The notes under the pieces are model-generated. The model was not told where the DNA came from and ran no database searches. It worked only from the letters and a program-made list of their open reading frames with translations. Positions 7,166 to 15,678 of a stretch of 48,020 bases of DNA are shown piece by piece. Source of the stretch: Oscillospiraceae bacterium (GTDB lineage: Bacteria > Bacillota > Clostridia > Oscillospirales > Oscillospiraceae); the NCBI GenBank assembly GCA_020025345.1, contig JAHHSH010000005.1, forward strand, positions 1 through 48,020. Direction: 5' to 3'. How positions within the stretch are numbered: position 1 is the stretch's first letter; every line of letters starts with the position of its first letter. A program made the position numbers and the translations under genes.

Positions 7166-9331
7166 ATGAGTGATATCAATAAAGGCCGCGTAACCATCCC
7201 CACCGATGTGGACGTGGTTCCCGAGACGCTGGAACTTTTGAAGCGCTGGGGCGCTGACGCTATCCGTGATTGCGATGGTACCGACTATCCCGAGGCTCTG
7301 AAGGATGTGGACGCAAAGGTCTACTCCACCTACTATACCACCCGTAAGGATAACGCTTGGGCCAAGGCCAACCCCGATGAGGTGCAGCAGTGCTATATCA
7401 TGACGGCTTTCCACACCGCCACCGGCGGCGCGCTGTCCATCCCTCTGATGAAGGGCATCAGCACCGAGCTGATGGCTGTCAACACCCGTGACGACATCAA
7501 GCGCTGGTGGGAAGTGGTCGACCGTACCACCGGCGAGCCCATCTCTCCCGACGCTTGGCGCTGGGACGAGACTACCGGCTGCGTGGTCATCGATCAGCCC
7601 GAGGATTTCCATGAGTACACGGTCAGCTTCCTGGCCTACCTCATCTGGGATCCCGTCCATATGTACAACGCCGTCACCAATGACTGGAAGGATTTTGAGC
7701 ACCAGATCACCTTCGACGTGCGCCAGCCCAAGACCCACAAGTTCACCATGGAGCGCCTGCGCAAGTTCATTGCCGACCATCCCTATGTGAACGTCATCCG
7801 CTACACCACCTTCTTCCACCAGTTCACGCTGGTGTTCGACGAGCTCAAGCGCGAGAAGTATGTGGACTGGTACGGCTACTCCGCCTCTGTCTCCCCCTAT
7901 ATTCTGGAGCAGTTTGAGCAGGAGGTGGGCTACAAGTTCCGCCCCGAGTTCATCATCGATCAGGGCTACTACAACAACCAGTACCGTTCTCCCTCCAAGG
8001 AGTTCAAGGACTTCATGGCCTTCCAGCGCCGCGAGGTGGCTGCTTTGGCCAAGGAGATGGTGGACATCACCCACGAGCTGGGCAAGGAAGCCATGATGTT
8101 CCTGGGCGACCACTTCATCGGTACCGAGCCTTACATGGAGGAGTTCCAGTCCATCGGTCTGGACGCCGTGGTAGGTTCCGTGGGCAACGGCTGCACTCTG
8201 CGTCTGATTTCCGACATCCCCGGCGTCAAGTACACCGAGGGCCGGTTCCTGCCCTACTTCTTCCCCGATACCTTCCACGAGGGCGGCGATCCCGTCCGTG
8301 AGGGTAAGGAGAACTGGGTCACGGCGCGCCGTGCGATCCTCCGTAAGCCCATCGACCGTATCGGCTACGGCGGCTATCTGAAGCTGGCCTGCCAGTTCCC
8401 CGAATTCATCGACTACATCGAGAGCGTGTGCAAGGAGTTCCGCGTTCTTTATGAGAATATCAAGGGCACCACGCCTTACTGCGTCAAGACGGTTGCCGTC
8501 CTCAACAGCTGGGGTAAGTGCCGCTCCTGGGGCTGCCACATGGTGCACCACGCCCTCTATCAGAAGCAGAACTACTCCTACGCCGGTGTCATCGAGGCAC
8601 TGTCCGGTGCTCCCTTTGATGTGAAGTTCATCAGCTTCGACGATCTGAAGGCTGACCCCGCACTGCTGGATTCTATCGATGTCATCATCAACGTGGGTGA
8701 CGGCGATACCGCCCATACCGGCGGCGATGTGTGGGAAGATCCCCAGATCTCCGCGCTCGTCCGTAAGTTCATCTACAACGGCGGCGGCTTCATCGGCGTG
8801 GGTGAGCCCTCCGGCCACCAGTATCAGGGCCGCTATCTGCAGCTGGCCTCTGCACTGGGCGTGGAGAAGGAGACGGGTCTCACGCTGAACTACGATAAGT
8901 ACAACTGGGACGAGCATCCCGACCACTTCATCCTCCAGGATATCTCCAAGCCTGTGGACTTCGGCGAGGGCAAGAAGAGCATCTATGCTCTGGAGGGTGC
9001 CGAGGTTCTGGTACAGCGTGACAAGGAAGTGCAGATGGCTGTCAATGACTACGGCACCGGCCGCAGCGTCTATATCTCCGGCCTGCCCTACACCTTCGAG
9101 AACAACCGTCTGCTGCATCGAGCCATCCTGTGGTCTACCCACAGCGAGAACATGCTGCACCACTGGTTCTCCTCCAACTTCAACGTGGAGGTTCATGCCT
9201 ATGTGAAGAACGGCAAGTACTGCGTGGTCAACAACACCTATGAGCCCCAGAGCACGACCGTCTACAAGGGCGATGGTTCCAGCTTTGATTTGGATCTGGC
9301 AGCTAACGAGATCCGCTGGTACGAGATCTAA
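7166..9331 (+). CDS. gnpA: 1,3-beta-galactosyl-N-acetylhexosamine phosphorylase (GH112)
   Basis: This 721-residue cytoplasmic enzyme phosphorolyses galacto-N-biose (mucin core) and lacto-N-biose I (milk oligosaccharides) to galactose-1-phosphate plus the N-acetylhexosamine. The N-terminal (beta/alpha)8 barrel begins KGRVTIPTDVDVVPETLELL. The motif GDHFIGTEPY contains Asp315, the likely general acid, at nearly the position reported for the Bifidobacterium enzyme (Asp313). A glutamine-amidotransferase-like domain follows (about residues 440-650), then a small C-terminal beta domain. The length matches the family. It starts at ATG 7166 behind AGGAGAAAAGG. The frame is intact and codon use is highly biased. 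It ends the uptake operon before a strong terminator. Confidence 0.95.
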   Translation: MSDINKGRVTIPTDVDVVPETLELLKRWGADAIRDCDGTDYPEALKDVDAKVYSTYYTTRKDNAWAKANPDEVQQCYIMTAFHTATGGALSIPLMKGISTELMAVNTRDDIKRWWEVVDRTTGEPISPDAWRWDETTGCVVIDQPEDFHEYTVSFLAYLIWDPVHMYNAVTNDWKDFEHQITFDVRQPKTHKFTMERLRKFIADHPYVNVIRYTTFFHQFTLVFDELKREKYVDWYGYSASVSPYILEQFEQEVGYKFRPEFIIDQGYYNNQYRSPSKEFKDFMAFQRREVAALAKEMVDITHELGKEAMMFLGDHFIGTEPYMEEFQSIGLDAVVGSVGNGCTLRLISDIPGVKYTEGRFLPYFFPDTFHEGGDPVREGKENWVTARRAILRKPIDRIGYGGYLKLACQFPEFIDYIESVCKEFRVLYENIKGTTPYCVKTVAVLNSWGKCRSWGCHMVHHALYQKQNYSYAGVIEALSGAPFDVKFISFDDLKADPALLDSIDVIINVGDGDTAHTGGDVWEDPQISALVRKFIYNGGGFIGVGEPSGHQYQGRYLQLASALGVEKETGLTLNYDKYNWDEHPDHFILQDISKPVDFGEGKKSIYALEGAEVLVQRDKEVQMAVNDYGTGRSVYISGLPYTFENNRLLHRAILWSTHSENMLHHWFSSNFNVEVHAYVKNGKYCVVNNTYEPQSTTVYKGDGSSFDLDLAANEIRWYEI

Positions 9332-9363
9332 GGTTCGCCATAGAAGAGAGAAATTACATTAAA

Positions 9364-9401
9364 AAAACCGCTGCAGAAAGAAACCTTTCTGCAGCGGTTT
9401 T
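9364..9401. terminator. Terminator of the gnpA operon
   Basis: A perfect 17-bp stem (9364-9380 with 9385-9401) has an AAAC loop, with A- and T-runs at its ends. It is probably functional in both directions. Confidence 0.92.
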
Positions 9402-9418
9402 CTTGTGGAAAGATGAAA

Positions 9419-9448
9419 ACAGGGGCCGTCCTTCTGGACGGTCCCTGT
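9419..9448 (-). terminator. Terminator of galT
   Basis: On the minus strand, an AGGG-bulge-CCGTCC stem with a 4-nt loop is followed by CTGTTTTC. It lies 19 nt after the galT stop codon. Confidence 0.75.
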
Positions 9449-9466
9449 TCTATTTAGCGGGAGAAG

Positions 9467-10957
9467 TTATGCAAGAGAAGCGATGAAGCGCAGGAAGGCG
9501 GCGCGGCCCTCCTCAGTGCACTTGTAGACGCCGGCGTGCTCCAAGACGGTAGCAAAGACCTTGCCCACCTCGTCCTGCAGGATATCCATGACATTTTCAC
9601 GGGTGAAGATGTGGCAGCGCATCAGATTCTCCGCCCAGTCGGCGTGCTTGGAGAGCACCTCGTCGCTGCGGAGATCACGGCCTTCCACAATGGCGTCGGC
9701 CAGATCGGAAAGCTCCGTCTTGAGGCGGGCGGGGAGAACGGCCAGACCCATAACCTCGATGAGACCGATGTTCTCCTTCTTGATATGGTGCAGCTCCTGA
9801 TGGGGATGGTAGATGCCCAAAGAATACTCTTCGCTGGTGAGATTGTTGCGCAGCACCAGATCCAGCTCGAACTGACCATCCCGCATCCGGGCGATGGGGG
9901 TGATGGTGTTGTGAGGCTCACCGTCGGTGTAGGCGTAGATGCAGGCATCCTCGTCGGTGTAGCTGCGCCATGCGCCCAGAATCTTATCGGCGCAGTCGAT
10001 GAGATGGTTGTCGTCTGCGCAGCGCAGGCGGATGACAGACATGGGCCACTTCACGATACCGGCAGATACATCGTCGAAGCCGGGAATCGCGACCTCACGC
10101 TCAATAGGAGCGCGCTCCATAGCGAAGGTATAGCGTCCGCCCTGGAAGTGGTCATGGCTCAGAATGGAGCCGCCCACAATGGGCAGATCGGCGTTGGAGC
10201 CCACGAAGTAGTGGGGGAACTGCTTGATGAAGTCCAGCTGCTTGCGGAAAGTGGAGCGGTTGATCTTCATGGGGACGTGCTGCCCGTTAAAGACGATGCA
10301 GTGCTCGTTATAGTAGACGTAGGGACTGTACTGAAAGAACCAGTCCTGACCGTCGATGGTGAGGGGAATGACGCGGTGATTCTGGCGTGCGGGGTGGTTC
10401 ATGCGTCCGGCATAGCCCTCATTCTCCACACACAGCTGGCACTTGGGATAGCCGCTCTGGGGGGCGGACTTGGCGGCAGCAATGGCGCGGGGATCCTTCT
10501 CCGGCTTGGAGAGGTTGATGGTGATGTCCAGCTGACCGTAGGGGGTGTCGGTGACCCACTTCATATCCCGCCGGATGCGATAGCGGCGGATATAGTCGGT
10601 ATCCTGGCTGAGGCGGTAGTACCAATCGGTAGCGGCCTCGGGGGACTGGGCGTACTTCTCAAAGAAAGTACGGCGTACCTGGGAGGGACGGGGCGTCAAG
10701 CGGCCCATCAGCTCGGTATCAAAGAGGTCACGGCTGGTGGTGCCGTCCTCAATGATCCCCTGTGCTACGGCCCAATCCAGAAGATCCTTCAAGATCTCCT
10801 CCAAGGGGCGCTCCTGCGCCGTGGCAGGCTCCTCCCAGTCGGACAGGTGCAGGGCGTCCAACAGACGATTGACGGCCCAGACGCGATCCTCGTTTTCGAT
10901 AAGACCGGTGCGCAGGGCATAGCCCACCAGATCCATGATTGCCTGATTTACTTCCAT
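9467..10957 (-). CDS. galT: UDP-glucose-hexose-1-phosphate uridylyltransferase, class II
   Basis: This 496-residue enzyme exchanges the uridylyl group between UDP-glucose and galactose-1-phosphate in the Leloir pathway. It has the long N-terminal helical region of the Bacillota GalT2 family (IMDLVGYALRTGLIENEDRV). The catalytic-region motif LSHDHFQGG stands in place of the HPHGQ of class I enzymes, and DTPYGQLDITINLSKPEKDP is present. The ATG at 10957 has AAGGAG 8 nt upstream. It is convergent with gnpA, whose product galactose-1-phosphate is its substrate. No galE or N-acetylhexosamine 1-kinase is in the window. Confidence 0.95.
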   Translation of the reverse strand: MEVNQAIMDLVGYALRTGLIENEDRVWAVNRLLDALHLSDWEEPATAQERPLEEILKDLLDWAVAQGIIEDGTTSRDLFDTELMGRLTPRPSQVRRTFFEKYAQSPEAATDWYYRLSQDTDYIRRYRIRRDMKWVTDTPYGQLDITINLSKPEKDPRAIAAAKSAPQSGYPKCQLCVENEGYAGRMNHPARQNHRVIPLTIDGQDWFFQYSPYVYYNEHCIVFNGQHVPMKINRSTFRKQLDFIKQFPHYFVGSNADLPIVGGSILSHDHFQGGRYTFAMERAPIEREVAIPGFDDVSAGIVKWPMSVIRLRCADDNHLIDCADKILGAWRSYTDEDACIYAYTDGEPHNTITPIARMRDGQFELDLVLRNNLTSEEYSLGIYHPHQELHHIKKENIGLIEVMGLAVLPARLKTELSDLADAIVEGRDLRSDEVLSKHADWAENLMRCHIFTRENVMDILQDEVGKVFATVLEHAGVYKCTEEGRAAFLRFIASLA

Positions 10958-10987
10958 GATGACGGCTCCTTCTCGGTCAGATCGACC

Positions 10988-11016
10988 GTTATATCATTAT
11001 TCATACAAGACTTGAA
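10988..11016 (-). promoter_or_regulatory. Candidate galT promoter
   Basis: On the minus strand, TTCAAG (11011-11016) and TATAAC (10988-10993) are separated by 17 bp. The weak -35 box suggests activator dependence. Confidence 0.5.
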
Positions 11017-11112
11017 AGAGGGCGATGGAATGCACCCTCACAGGATACTTTAACACTATCAGTTCGGGGCGAAATAAGCCATTGTTTTTTGTCCTGCATA
11101 TATGGATTTTTG

Positions 11113-11141
11113 TTGCGTTTCCTTACAAAAACGTGTATGCT
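11113..11141 (+). promoter_or_regulatory. Promoter of the second araC gene
   Basis: TTGCGT (11113-11118) and TATGCT (11136-11141) are separated by 17 bp, about 40 bp before the start codon. The 224-bp gap between galT and this araC gene contains both divergent promoters and no gene. Confidence 0.6.
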
Positions 11142-11181
11142 GAATGTGATGTACTGCAGCACAAAGGGGAGGGGAAGAGCT

Positions 11182-12027
11182 ATGGAGCAGGATTTCAAGT
11201 ATTCCTTTAAAGCGTTACCACATGGAGAGCTTTCTCTGACAGTTTATAACGCAGGCTTTCAAAAATGTCCGCCGCGCTACGGCTGGGGACCCGGTGTTCG
11301 GGATCACTATCTGCTCCACTACATCCTCTCCGGCAGGGGATATTATGTGACAGGAAACAGGACTTTTGTGCTCACGGCGGGGGATTGCTTTCTGGCACCG
11401 CCCGATGTGCCGATCTACTATTATGCCGATGAGAGTGACCCGTGGGAATACTACTGGGTGGGCTTTGCAGGCCCCGGTGCGGGGCTGCTTCTGGACAAGA
11501 CACCGTTCACGATGGAGCAGCCGGTGTTTCGTCCCCGCGCGGGGGAGGAGCTGCGCCGGACGCTGCTGGAGATCTATAAGGCGCGCGGCAATGATTGGTC
11601 TTCCGCCGTGCGGATGGCGGGTTATTTGCAGGTGGCGCTGGGCCTTTTAATGGAGCGGACAGGGCAGGAGCGGAGAGAATCTCTGGCGGATTACGCGCGC
11701 CAGGGGGCGCTTTTCCTGCGGCAGAATTACTCGCAGCCCATCGGCGTGGAGGAGGCGGCACGGCAGGTGGGTGTCAGCCGCAGCCACCTCTATCGGGCCT
11801 TTCAGCGGGAACTGGGGATGTCGCCCAGCGCCTATCTGACGCAATTTCGTATTCGCCGTGCCTGCCAGCTGCTGCGCCACAGTGATTTGTCCATCAGCGC
11901 TGTGGCGGCCTCGGTGGGCTATGAGGATCCCCTGTACTTCTCCCGCGCCTTTAAAAGGGAGATGGGGAAAAGTCCGCTGGTTTACCGTCGCCGGGGACAG
12001 GACGAGAAAAAGGAGGGAACACCATGA
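11182..12027 (+). CDS. AraC family transcriptional regulator
   Basis: The 281-residue protein starts at ATG 11182, behind AGGGGAGGGGAAG; a longer frame to the left has no ribosome binding site. It has an N-terminal cupin sensor (about residues 15-110, with GPGVRDHYLLHYILSGRG and GDCFLAPPDVPIYYYADES). The C-terminal AraC HTH pair spans about residues 180-272 (GVEEAARQVGVSRSHLYRAF and AVAASVGYEDPLYFSRAFKR). It is divergent from galT, so it may control galT or the whole GNB/LNB locus together with the first AraC protein. It overlaps the following DUF4186 gene by 4 nt. The effector is unknown. Confidence 0.9.
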   Translation: MEQDFKYSFKALPHGELSLTVYNAGFQKCPPRYGWGPGVRDHYLLHYILSGRGYYVTGNRTFVLTAGDCFLAPPDVPIYYYADESDPWEYYWVGFAGPGAGLLLDKTPFTMEQPVFRPRAGEELRRTLLEIYKARGNDWSSAVRMAGYLQVALGLLMERTGQERRESLADYARQGALFLRQNYSQPIGVEEAARQVGVSRSHLYRAFQRELGMSPSAYLTQFRIRRACQLLRHSDLSISAVAASVGYEDPLYFSRAFKREMGKSPLVYRRRGQDEKKEGTP

Positions 12028-12380
12028 CAACACAGGAAGCGCTGGAACGCCTGCAAAAATCTACATTCCGGGCGAAGTTCCACCTGTCGGCAAAGGAGCG
12101 TGCCTATGCCGAGGAAAAGGGGCCGGAGGTGATCCGCCAGCACGCACAGGATTTCGTCCGTCAGCGTTTGGCCCCGGCGGAAATCCCCAACGACGGACGG
12201 CAGACGCCCATGCGGGGACATCCCGTCTTTGTGGCGCAGCACGCCTGCGCCTGCTGCTGCCGTGGCTGCTTTGAAAAGTGGTACCATATTCCACGGGGAA
12301 TTCCCCTTACGGAGGAACAGCAGGAGGGGGTCGTTCGCCTGCTGATGGCGTGGATTCGGAGAGAAGTGCAAAAAATGTGA
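12024..12380 (+). CDS. DUF4186 domain-containing protein
   Basis: This 118-residue protein matches the conserved DUF4186 pattern: FRAKFHLSAKERAYAEEKG near the start, then RGHPVFVAQHACACCCRGC and FEKWYHIPRG. The cluster of four cysteines and a histidine (HACACCCRGC) suggests metal binding, but the family has no established function. The start codon overlaps the araC stop (ATGA), so the two are translationally coupled. A link to sugar use is only positional. Confidence 0.85.
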   Translation: MTTQEALERLQKSTFRAKFHLSAKERAYAEEKGPEVIRQHAQDFVRQRLAPAEIPNDGRQTPMRGHPVFVAQHACACCCRGCFEKWYHIPRGIPLTEEQQEGVVRLLMAWIRREVQKM

Positions 12381-12455
12381 TATCGGTCCTTTTTTATATG
12401 TATATTTCGCCAATAGAATATATTAGAAGAGTAATAAAAAATTATTTTTTGGGTA

Positions 12456-12484
12456 TTGACAAAAAATAGACAATATAGTATTCT
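12456..12484 (+). promoter_or_regulatory. pfl operon promoter
   Basis: TTGACA (12456-12461) and TATTCT (12479-12484) are separated by 17 bp. Transcription would start near 12491, at the foot of the leader stem. TATTGACAA occurs at 12454 and again at 12501, with the inverted form TGTCAATA at 12551, which could also be protein operators. Confidence 0.65.
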
Positions 12485-12487
12485 AAA

Positions 12488-12577
12488 GCCATCGGGTTTA
12501 TATTGACAATGGATTGCGCAACAACCACAAGATGTGGTAGAGTAGTAATCTGTCAATAATACCGATGGCCATTTTTT
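12488..12577 (+). ncRNA. Nested-stem leader RNA ending in a T-run upstream of pflA
   Basis: Three nested stems are visible. The outer stem is GCCATCGG (12488-12495) with CCGATGGC (12562-12569). The middle stem is TATTGACA (12501-12508) with TGTCAATA (12551-12558), extended by GATT/AATC after a 3-nt bulge. The inner stem is ACCACA (12524-12529) with TGTGGT (12533-12538). Six Ts (12572-12577) follow the outer stem, so the whole can act as an attenuator. I could not match it to a known riboswitch consensus. Confidence 0.55.
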
Positions 12578-12602
12578 CTGCTTGCAAAAGAGGAGGAGAA
12601 AT

Positions 12603-13337
12603 ATGAGCAAAGGCTACATCCATTCCATCGAGTCCATGGGGCTGGTGGACGGGCCGGGGATTCGCACGGTCGTCTTTTTGCAGGGCTGCCGTCTGCGCTG
12701 CCGCTACTGTCACAACCCCGATACATGGGAGATCGGCGGGCAGCGTGCCAAGCAGCTGACGCCGGAGAAACTGGTGGAGCAGCTGTGCCGCTTCAAGCCC
12801 TACTACGGGGAAACCGGCGGCGTTACTTTTTCCGGCGGTGAACCGCTGCTGCAAAAAGATTTCCTGTTAGAGGTATTGCCGCTGTGTCGTGCGGCGGGAA
12901 TCCACGTCTGTCTCGATACCGCCGGATACGGCATAGGCGGCTATGAAGAAATTCTGGCGCTGACGGATCTTGTGCTGTTCGACGTGAAGCATATCACGGA
13001 GGAGGGCTATCGCACGGTTACCGGACAGGAGCGAGAGGAATCCCTCCGCTTTTTGGAAACCGCGCAGCGGATGGGAACACCCCTGTGGATCCGCCATGTG
13101 GTGGTACCGGGCCTTACCGATGGCGAGGCGCATTTCCGGGCCCTGCGGGAATATCTCAAGACGATTCGGAATGTCGAGAGAATAGAATTGTTGCCCTATC
13201 ACACGTTAGGTGTGAGTAAATATGAGACCTTAGGCATCCCATACCCCTTAAAAGGCGTGTCGCCCCTGTCGAGCCAAGATTTGCAGGAGTGGCAAGGACT
13301 TTTAGAGCAAGACCTAAAAGAGAGAAACAACCAATAA
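12603..13337 (+). CDS. pflA: Pyruvate formate-lyase activating enzyme (radical SAM)
   Basis: This 244-residue enzyme uses S-adenosylmethionine and a [4Fe-4S] cluster to install the glycyl radical on PflB. The N-terminus SIESMGLVDGPGIRTVVFLQ is characteristic. The cluster-binding CxxxCxxC motif is Cys29, Cys33 and Cys36 (GCRLRCRYCHNPDTW), and the SAM-binding GGEP segment is FSGGEPLLQ. ATG 12603 is preceded by GAGGAGGAG. The stop codon is 28 nt before pflB, so the two form an operon. The enzyme is active only without oxygen, which fits an anaerobe. Confidence 0.96.
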   Translation: MSKGYIHSIESMGLVDGPGIRTVVFLQGCRLRCRYCHNPDTWEIGGQRAKQLTPEKLVEQLCRFKPYYGETGGVTFSGGEPLLQKDFLLEVLPLCRAAGIHVCLDTAGYGIGGYEEILALTDLVLFDVKHITEEGYRTVTGQEREESLRFLETAQRMGTPLWIRHVVVPGLTDGEAHFRALREYLKTIRNVERIELLPYHTLGVSKYETLGIPYPLKGVSPLSSQDLQEWQGLLEQDLKERNNQ

Positions 13338-13365
13338 AAACAGAAAAACGGAGGAGAACAACACC

Positions 13366-15609
13366 ATGAGCATTGATGTGAATTGCACCGCATGGCAGGG
13401 ATTTCAGACCGGCGAATGGCGTCATCTGGTCAATGTCCGCAACTTCATTCAGAAGAACTACACCCCCTATGAGGGCGACGACGCCTTCCTGGCGGGTACG
13501 ACCCCCCATACCGACAAGGTTTGGGAGAAGGCCCATAACCTTATTTTGGAGGAGCTGAAGAAAGGCATTATCGGCGTGGAGACCGATGTGATTTCCGGCA
13601 TTGACAACTTCGCCCCCGGCTACATTGATAAGGAAAACGAGGTCGTGGTGGGTCTGCAGACCGACGCCCCCCTCAAGCGCATTGTCAACCTCTACGGTGG
13701 TATGCGTACGGCAGAGTCCGCTCTGGAGCAGTACGGCTATCACCTCAACAGCGAAGTGGAGAGCCACTTCCGCAAGTACCGCAAGACCCACAACGACGGC
13801 GTATTTGATGCCTATCCCCGCCGCACCCGTGTGGCTCGTACCGTGGGTCTGCTGACCGGTCTGCCCGACGCTTACGGCCGTGGCCGTATCGTGGGTGACT
13901 ATCGCCGTGTGCCCCTGTATGGTACCGATTTCCTCATCGAGGAGAAGATGAAGGATCTGGATCTGCTGGACGGCCACATGGACGACGAGCGTATCCGTCT
14001 GCGTGAAGAGGTGCAGATGCAGATCCGTGCTCTGAAGGAGATGGCATCCATGGCTGCTAAGTACGGCTGCGATGTGACCCGTCCCGCCGAGAATGCACGG
14101 GAGGCTGTACAGAACCTGTACCTCGCCTATCTGGCAGGCGCCAAGGAGAACAACGGCGCTGCGACCTCTCTGGGCCGTACCGCTACCTTCCTGGATATCT
14201 ACATCCAGCGCGATATGGAGAAGGGCATTCTCACCGAGGCTGAGGCTCAGGAGCTGGTGGATCAGTTCATCATCAAGCTGCGCCTGATCCGTCACCTGCG
14301 CACCCCTGAGTACAACGAGCTCTTCGGCGGCGATCCCACCTGGATCACCGAGGTGCTGGGCGGCATGGGCGTGGATGGCCGTACTCTGGTCACCCGTACC
14401 ACCTTCCGCTACCTCCACACCCTGACCAATCTGGGCACTGCTCCGGAACCCAACATGACCGTGCTGTGGAGCCAGAACCTGCCCGAGAACTTCAAGGCTT
14501 ATTGCGCCAAGATGAGCATTGATACGGACTCCATCCAGTATGAGAACGACGATATTATGCGTCCCCTGTACGGCGATGACTACTGCATTGCCTGCTGCGT
14601 CTCCGCCATGACCGTGGGTAAGCAGATGCAGTTCTTCGGCGCTCGTGCCAACCTGGCCAAGAGCCTGCTGTACGCCATCAACGGCGGCGTGGATGAGAAG
14701 AAGGGCGTGGAAGTCGTTCCCGGCATCCAGCGCGATGAGGACGAGGTTCTCGACTACGTCAAGGTGCTGAACAACTACAAGAAGGTGCTCTCCTATGTGG
14801 CAGAGCTCTATGTGGATACCATCAATATCATCCACTATATGCACGACAAGTATGCCTACGAGGCCAGCCAGATGGCCCTCCACGATACCGTGGTAGAGCG
14901 CCTGGCAGCGTTCGGTGTGGCAGGTCTGTCCATCGCGGCTGACTCCCTGTCTGCCATTAAGTTCGGTAAGGTGCGTCCCATCCGTAACGAGCAGGGCATT
15001 GCTGTGGACTTTGAGGTGGAGGGCGACTTCCCCAAGTACGGCAACGACGACGACCGTGTGGATGACATTGCTGTGGAGATCGTGACCTACTTCTCCGAGG
15101 CACTGAAGAAGAACGCCCTGTATCGCGGCGCTATGCACACCCTTTCTGCCCTGACCATCACCAGTAACGTGATGTACGGCAAGAAGACCGGTACCACGCC
15201 CGACGGCCGCAGAGCCGGCGAGCCCTTTGCCCCCGGTGCCAACCCCATGCACGGCCGTGACGAGAACGGCGCACTGGCCAGCCTGAACTCCGTGGCAAAG
15301 ATCCCCTACCGCGGCGTGTGCCAGGATGGTGTGTCCAACACCTTCTCCATTGTTCCCAACGCACTGGGCAAGAGCGCTCAGGAGCGCATCGACAATCTGG
15401 TGACCATTCTGGATGGCTACTTCATCCAGGGTGCCCATCACCTGAACGTGAACGTGATGGATCGCCAGATCCTGCTGGATGCCATGGATCATCCCGAGAA
15501 GTACCCCACGCTGACCATTCGTGTTTCCGGTTATGCGGTGAACTTCAACCGTCTGACCCGCGAGCAGCAGCTGGAGGTTATCAAGCGTACTTTCCACGAG
15601 AGTATGTAA
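13366..15609 (+). CDS. pflB: Formate acetyltransferase (pyruvate formate-lyase)
   Basis: This 747-residue glycyl radical enzyme converts pyruvate and CoA to acetyl-CoA and formate. The catalytic Cys410-Cys411 pair lies in DDYCIACCVSAM, and the radical glycine is Gly722 in RVSGYAVNF near the C-terminus. The length and the start (WQGFQTGEW) match PflB rather than glycerol or choline lyases. ATG 13366 follows GGAGG. Codon bias is as strong as in gnpA, consistent with an abundant fermentation enzyme. The gene ends at a strong terminator. Confidence 0.97.
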   Translation: MSIDVNCTAWQGFQTGEWRHLVNVRNFIQKNYTPYEGDDAFLAGTTPHTDKVWEKAHNLILEELKKGIIGVETDVISGIDNFAPGYIDKENEVVVGLQTDAPLKRIVNLYGGMRTAESALEQYGYHLNSEVESHFRKYRKTHNDGVFDAYPRRTRVARTVGLLTGLPDAYGRGRIVGDYRRVPLYGTDFLIEEKMKDLDLLDGHMDDERIRLREEVQMQIRALKEMASMAAKYGCDVTRPAENAREAVQNLYLAYLAGAKENNGAATSLGRTATFLDIYIQRDMEKGILTEAEAQELVDQFIIKLRLIRHLRTPEYNELFGGDPTWITEVLGGMGVDGRTLVTRTTFRYLHTLTNLGTAPEPNMTVLWSQNLPENFKAYCAKMSIDTDSIQYENDDIMRPLYGDDYCIACCVSAMTVGKQMQFFGARANLAKSLLYAINGGVDEKKGVEVVPGIQRDEDEVLDYVKVLNNYKKVLSYVAELYVDTINIIHYMHDKYAYEASQMALHDTVVERLAAFGVAGLSIAADSLSAIKFGKVRPIRNEQGIAVDFEVEGDFPKYGNDDDRVDDIAVEIVTYFSEALKKNALYRGAMHTLSALTITSNVMYGKKTGTTPDGRRAGEPFAPGANPMHGRDENGALASLNSVAKIPYRGVCQDGVSNTFSIVPNALGKSAQERIDNLVTILDGYFIQGAHHLNVNVMDRQILLDAMDHPEKYPTLTIRVSGYAVNFNRLTREQQLEVIKRTFHESM

Positions 15610-15616
15610 GGAAAAT

Positions 15617-15656
15617 AAAAATACCGAAGATGGCAAAAGTCATCTTCGGTATTTTT
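15617..15656. terminator. Terminator of pflB
   Basis: A perfect 16-bp stem (15617-15632 with 15641-15656) has an 8-nt loop and ends in seven Ts. It also carries an A-run on the left, so it may serve the convergent thi operon. Confidence 0.93.
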
Positions 15657-15678
15657 TTGCTTGTGAGGGGAGAGTCCT

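Noticed and set aside
7010..9196. Open frame of about 730 codons opposite gnpA
   Set aside because: Antisense shadow of a strongly codon-biased gene.
12488..12577. ZTP (pfl motif), fluoride or cyclic-di-GMP riboswitch upstream of pflA
   Set aside because: The conserved blocks of these classes are missing; the similarity to ACCGATGG is only a short chance match.
13156..15636. Open frame of about 820 codons opposite pflB
   Set aside because: pflB is unmistakable and highly codon-biased; the opposite frame has no domain and no start signals.
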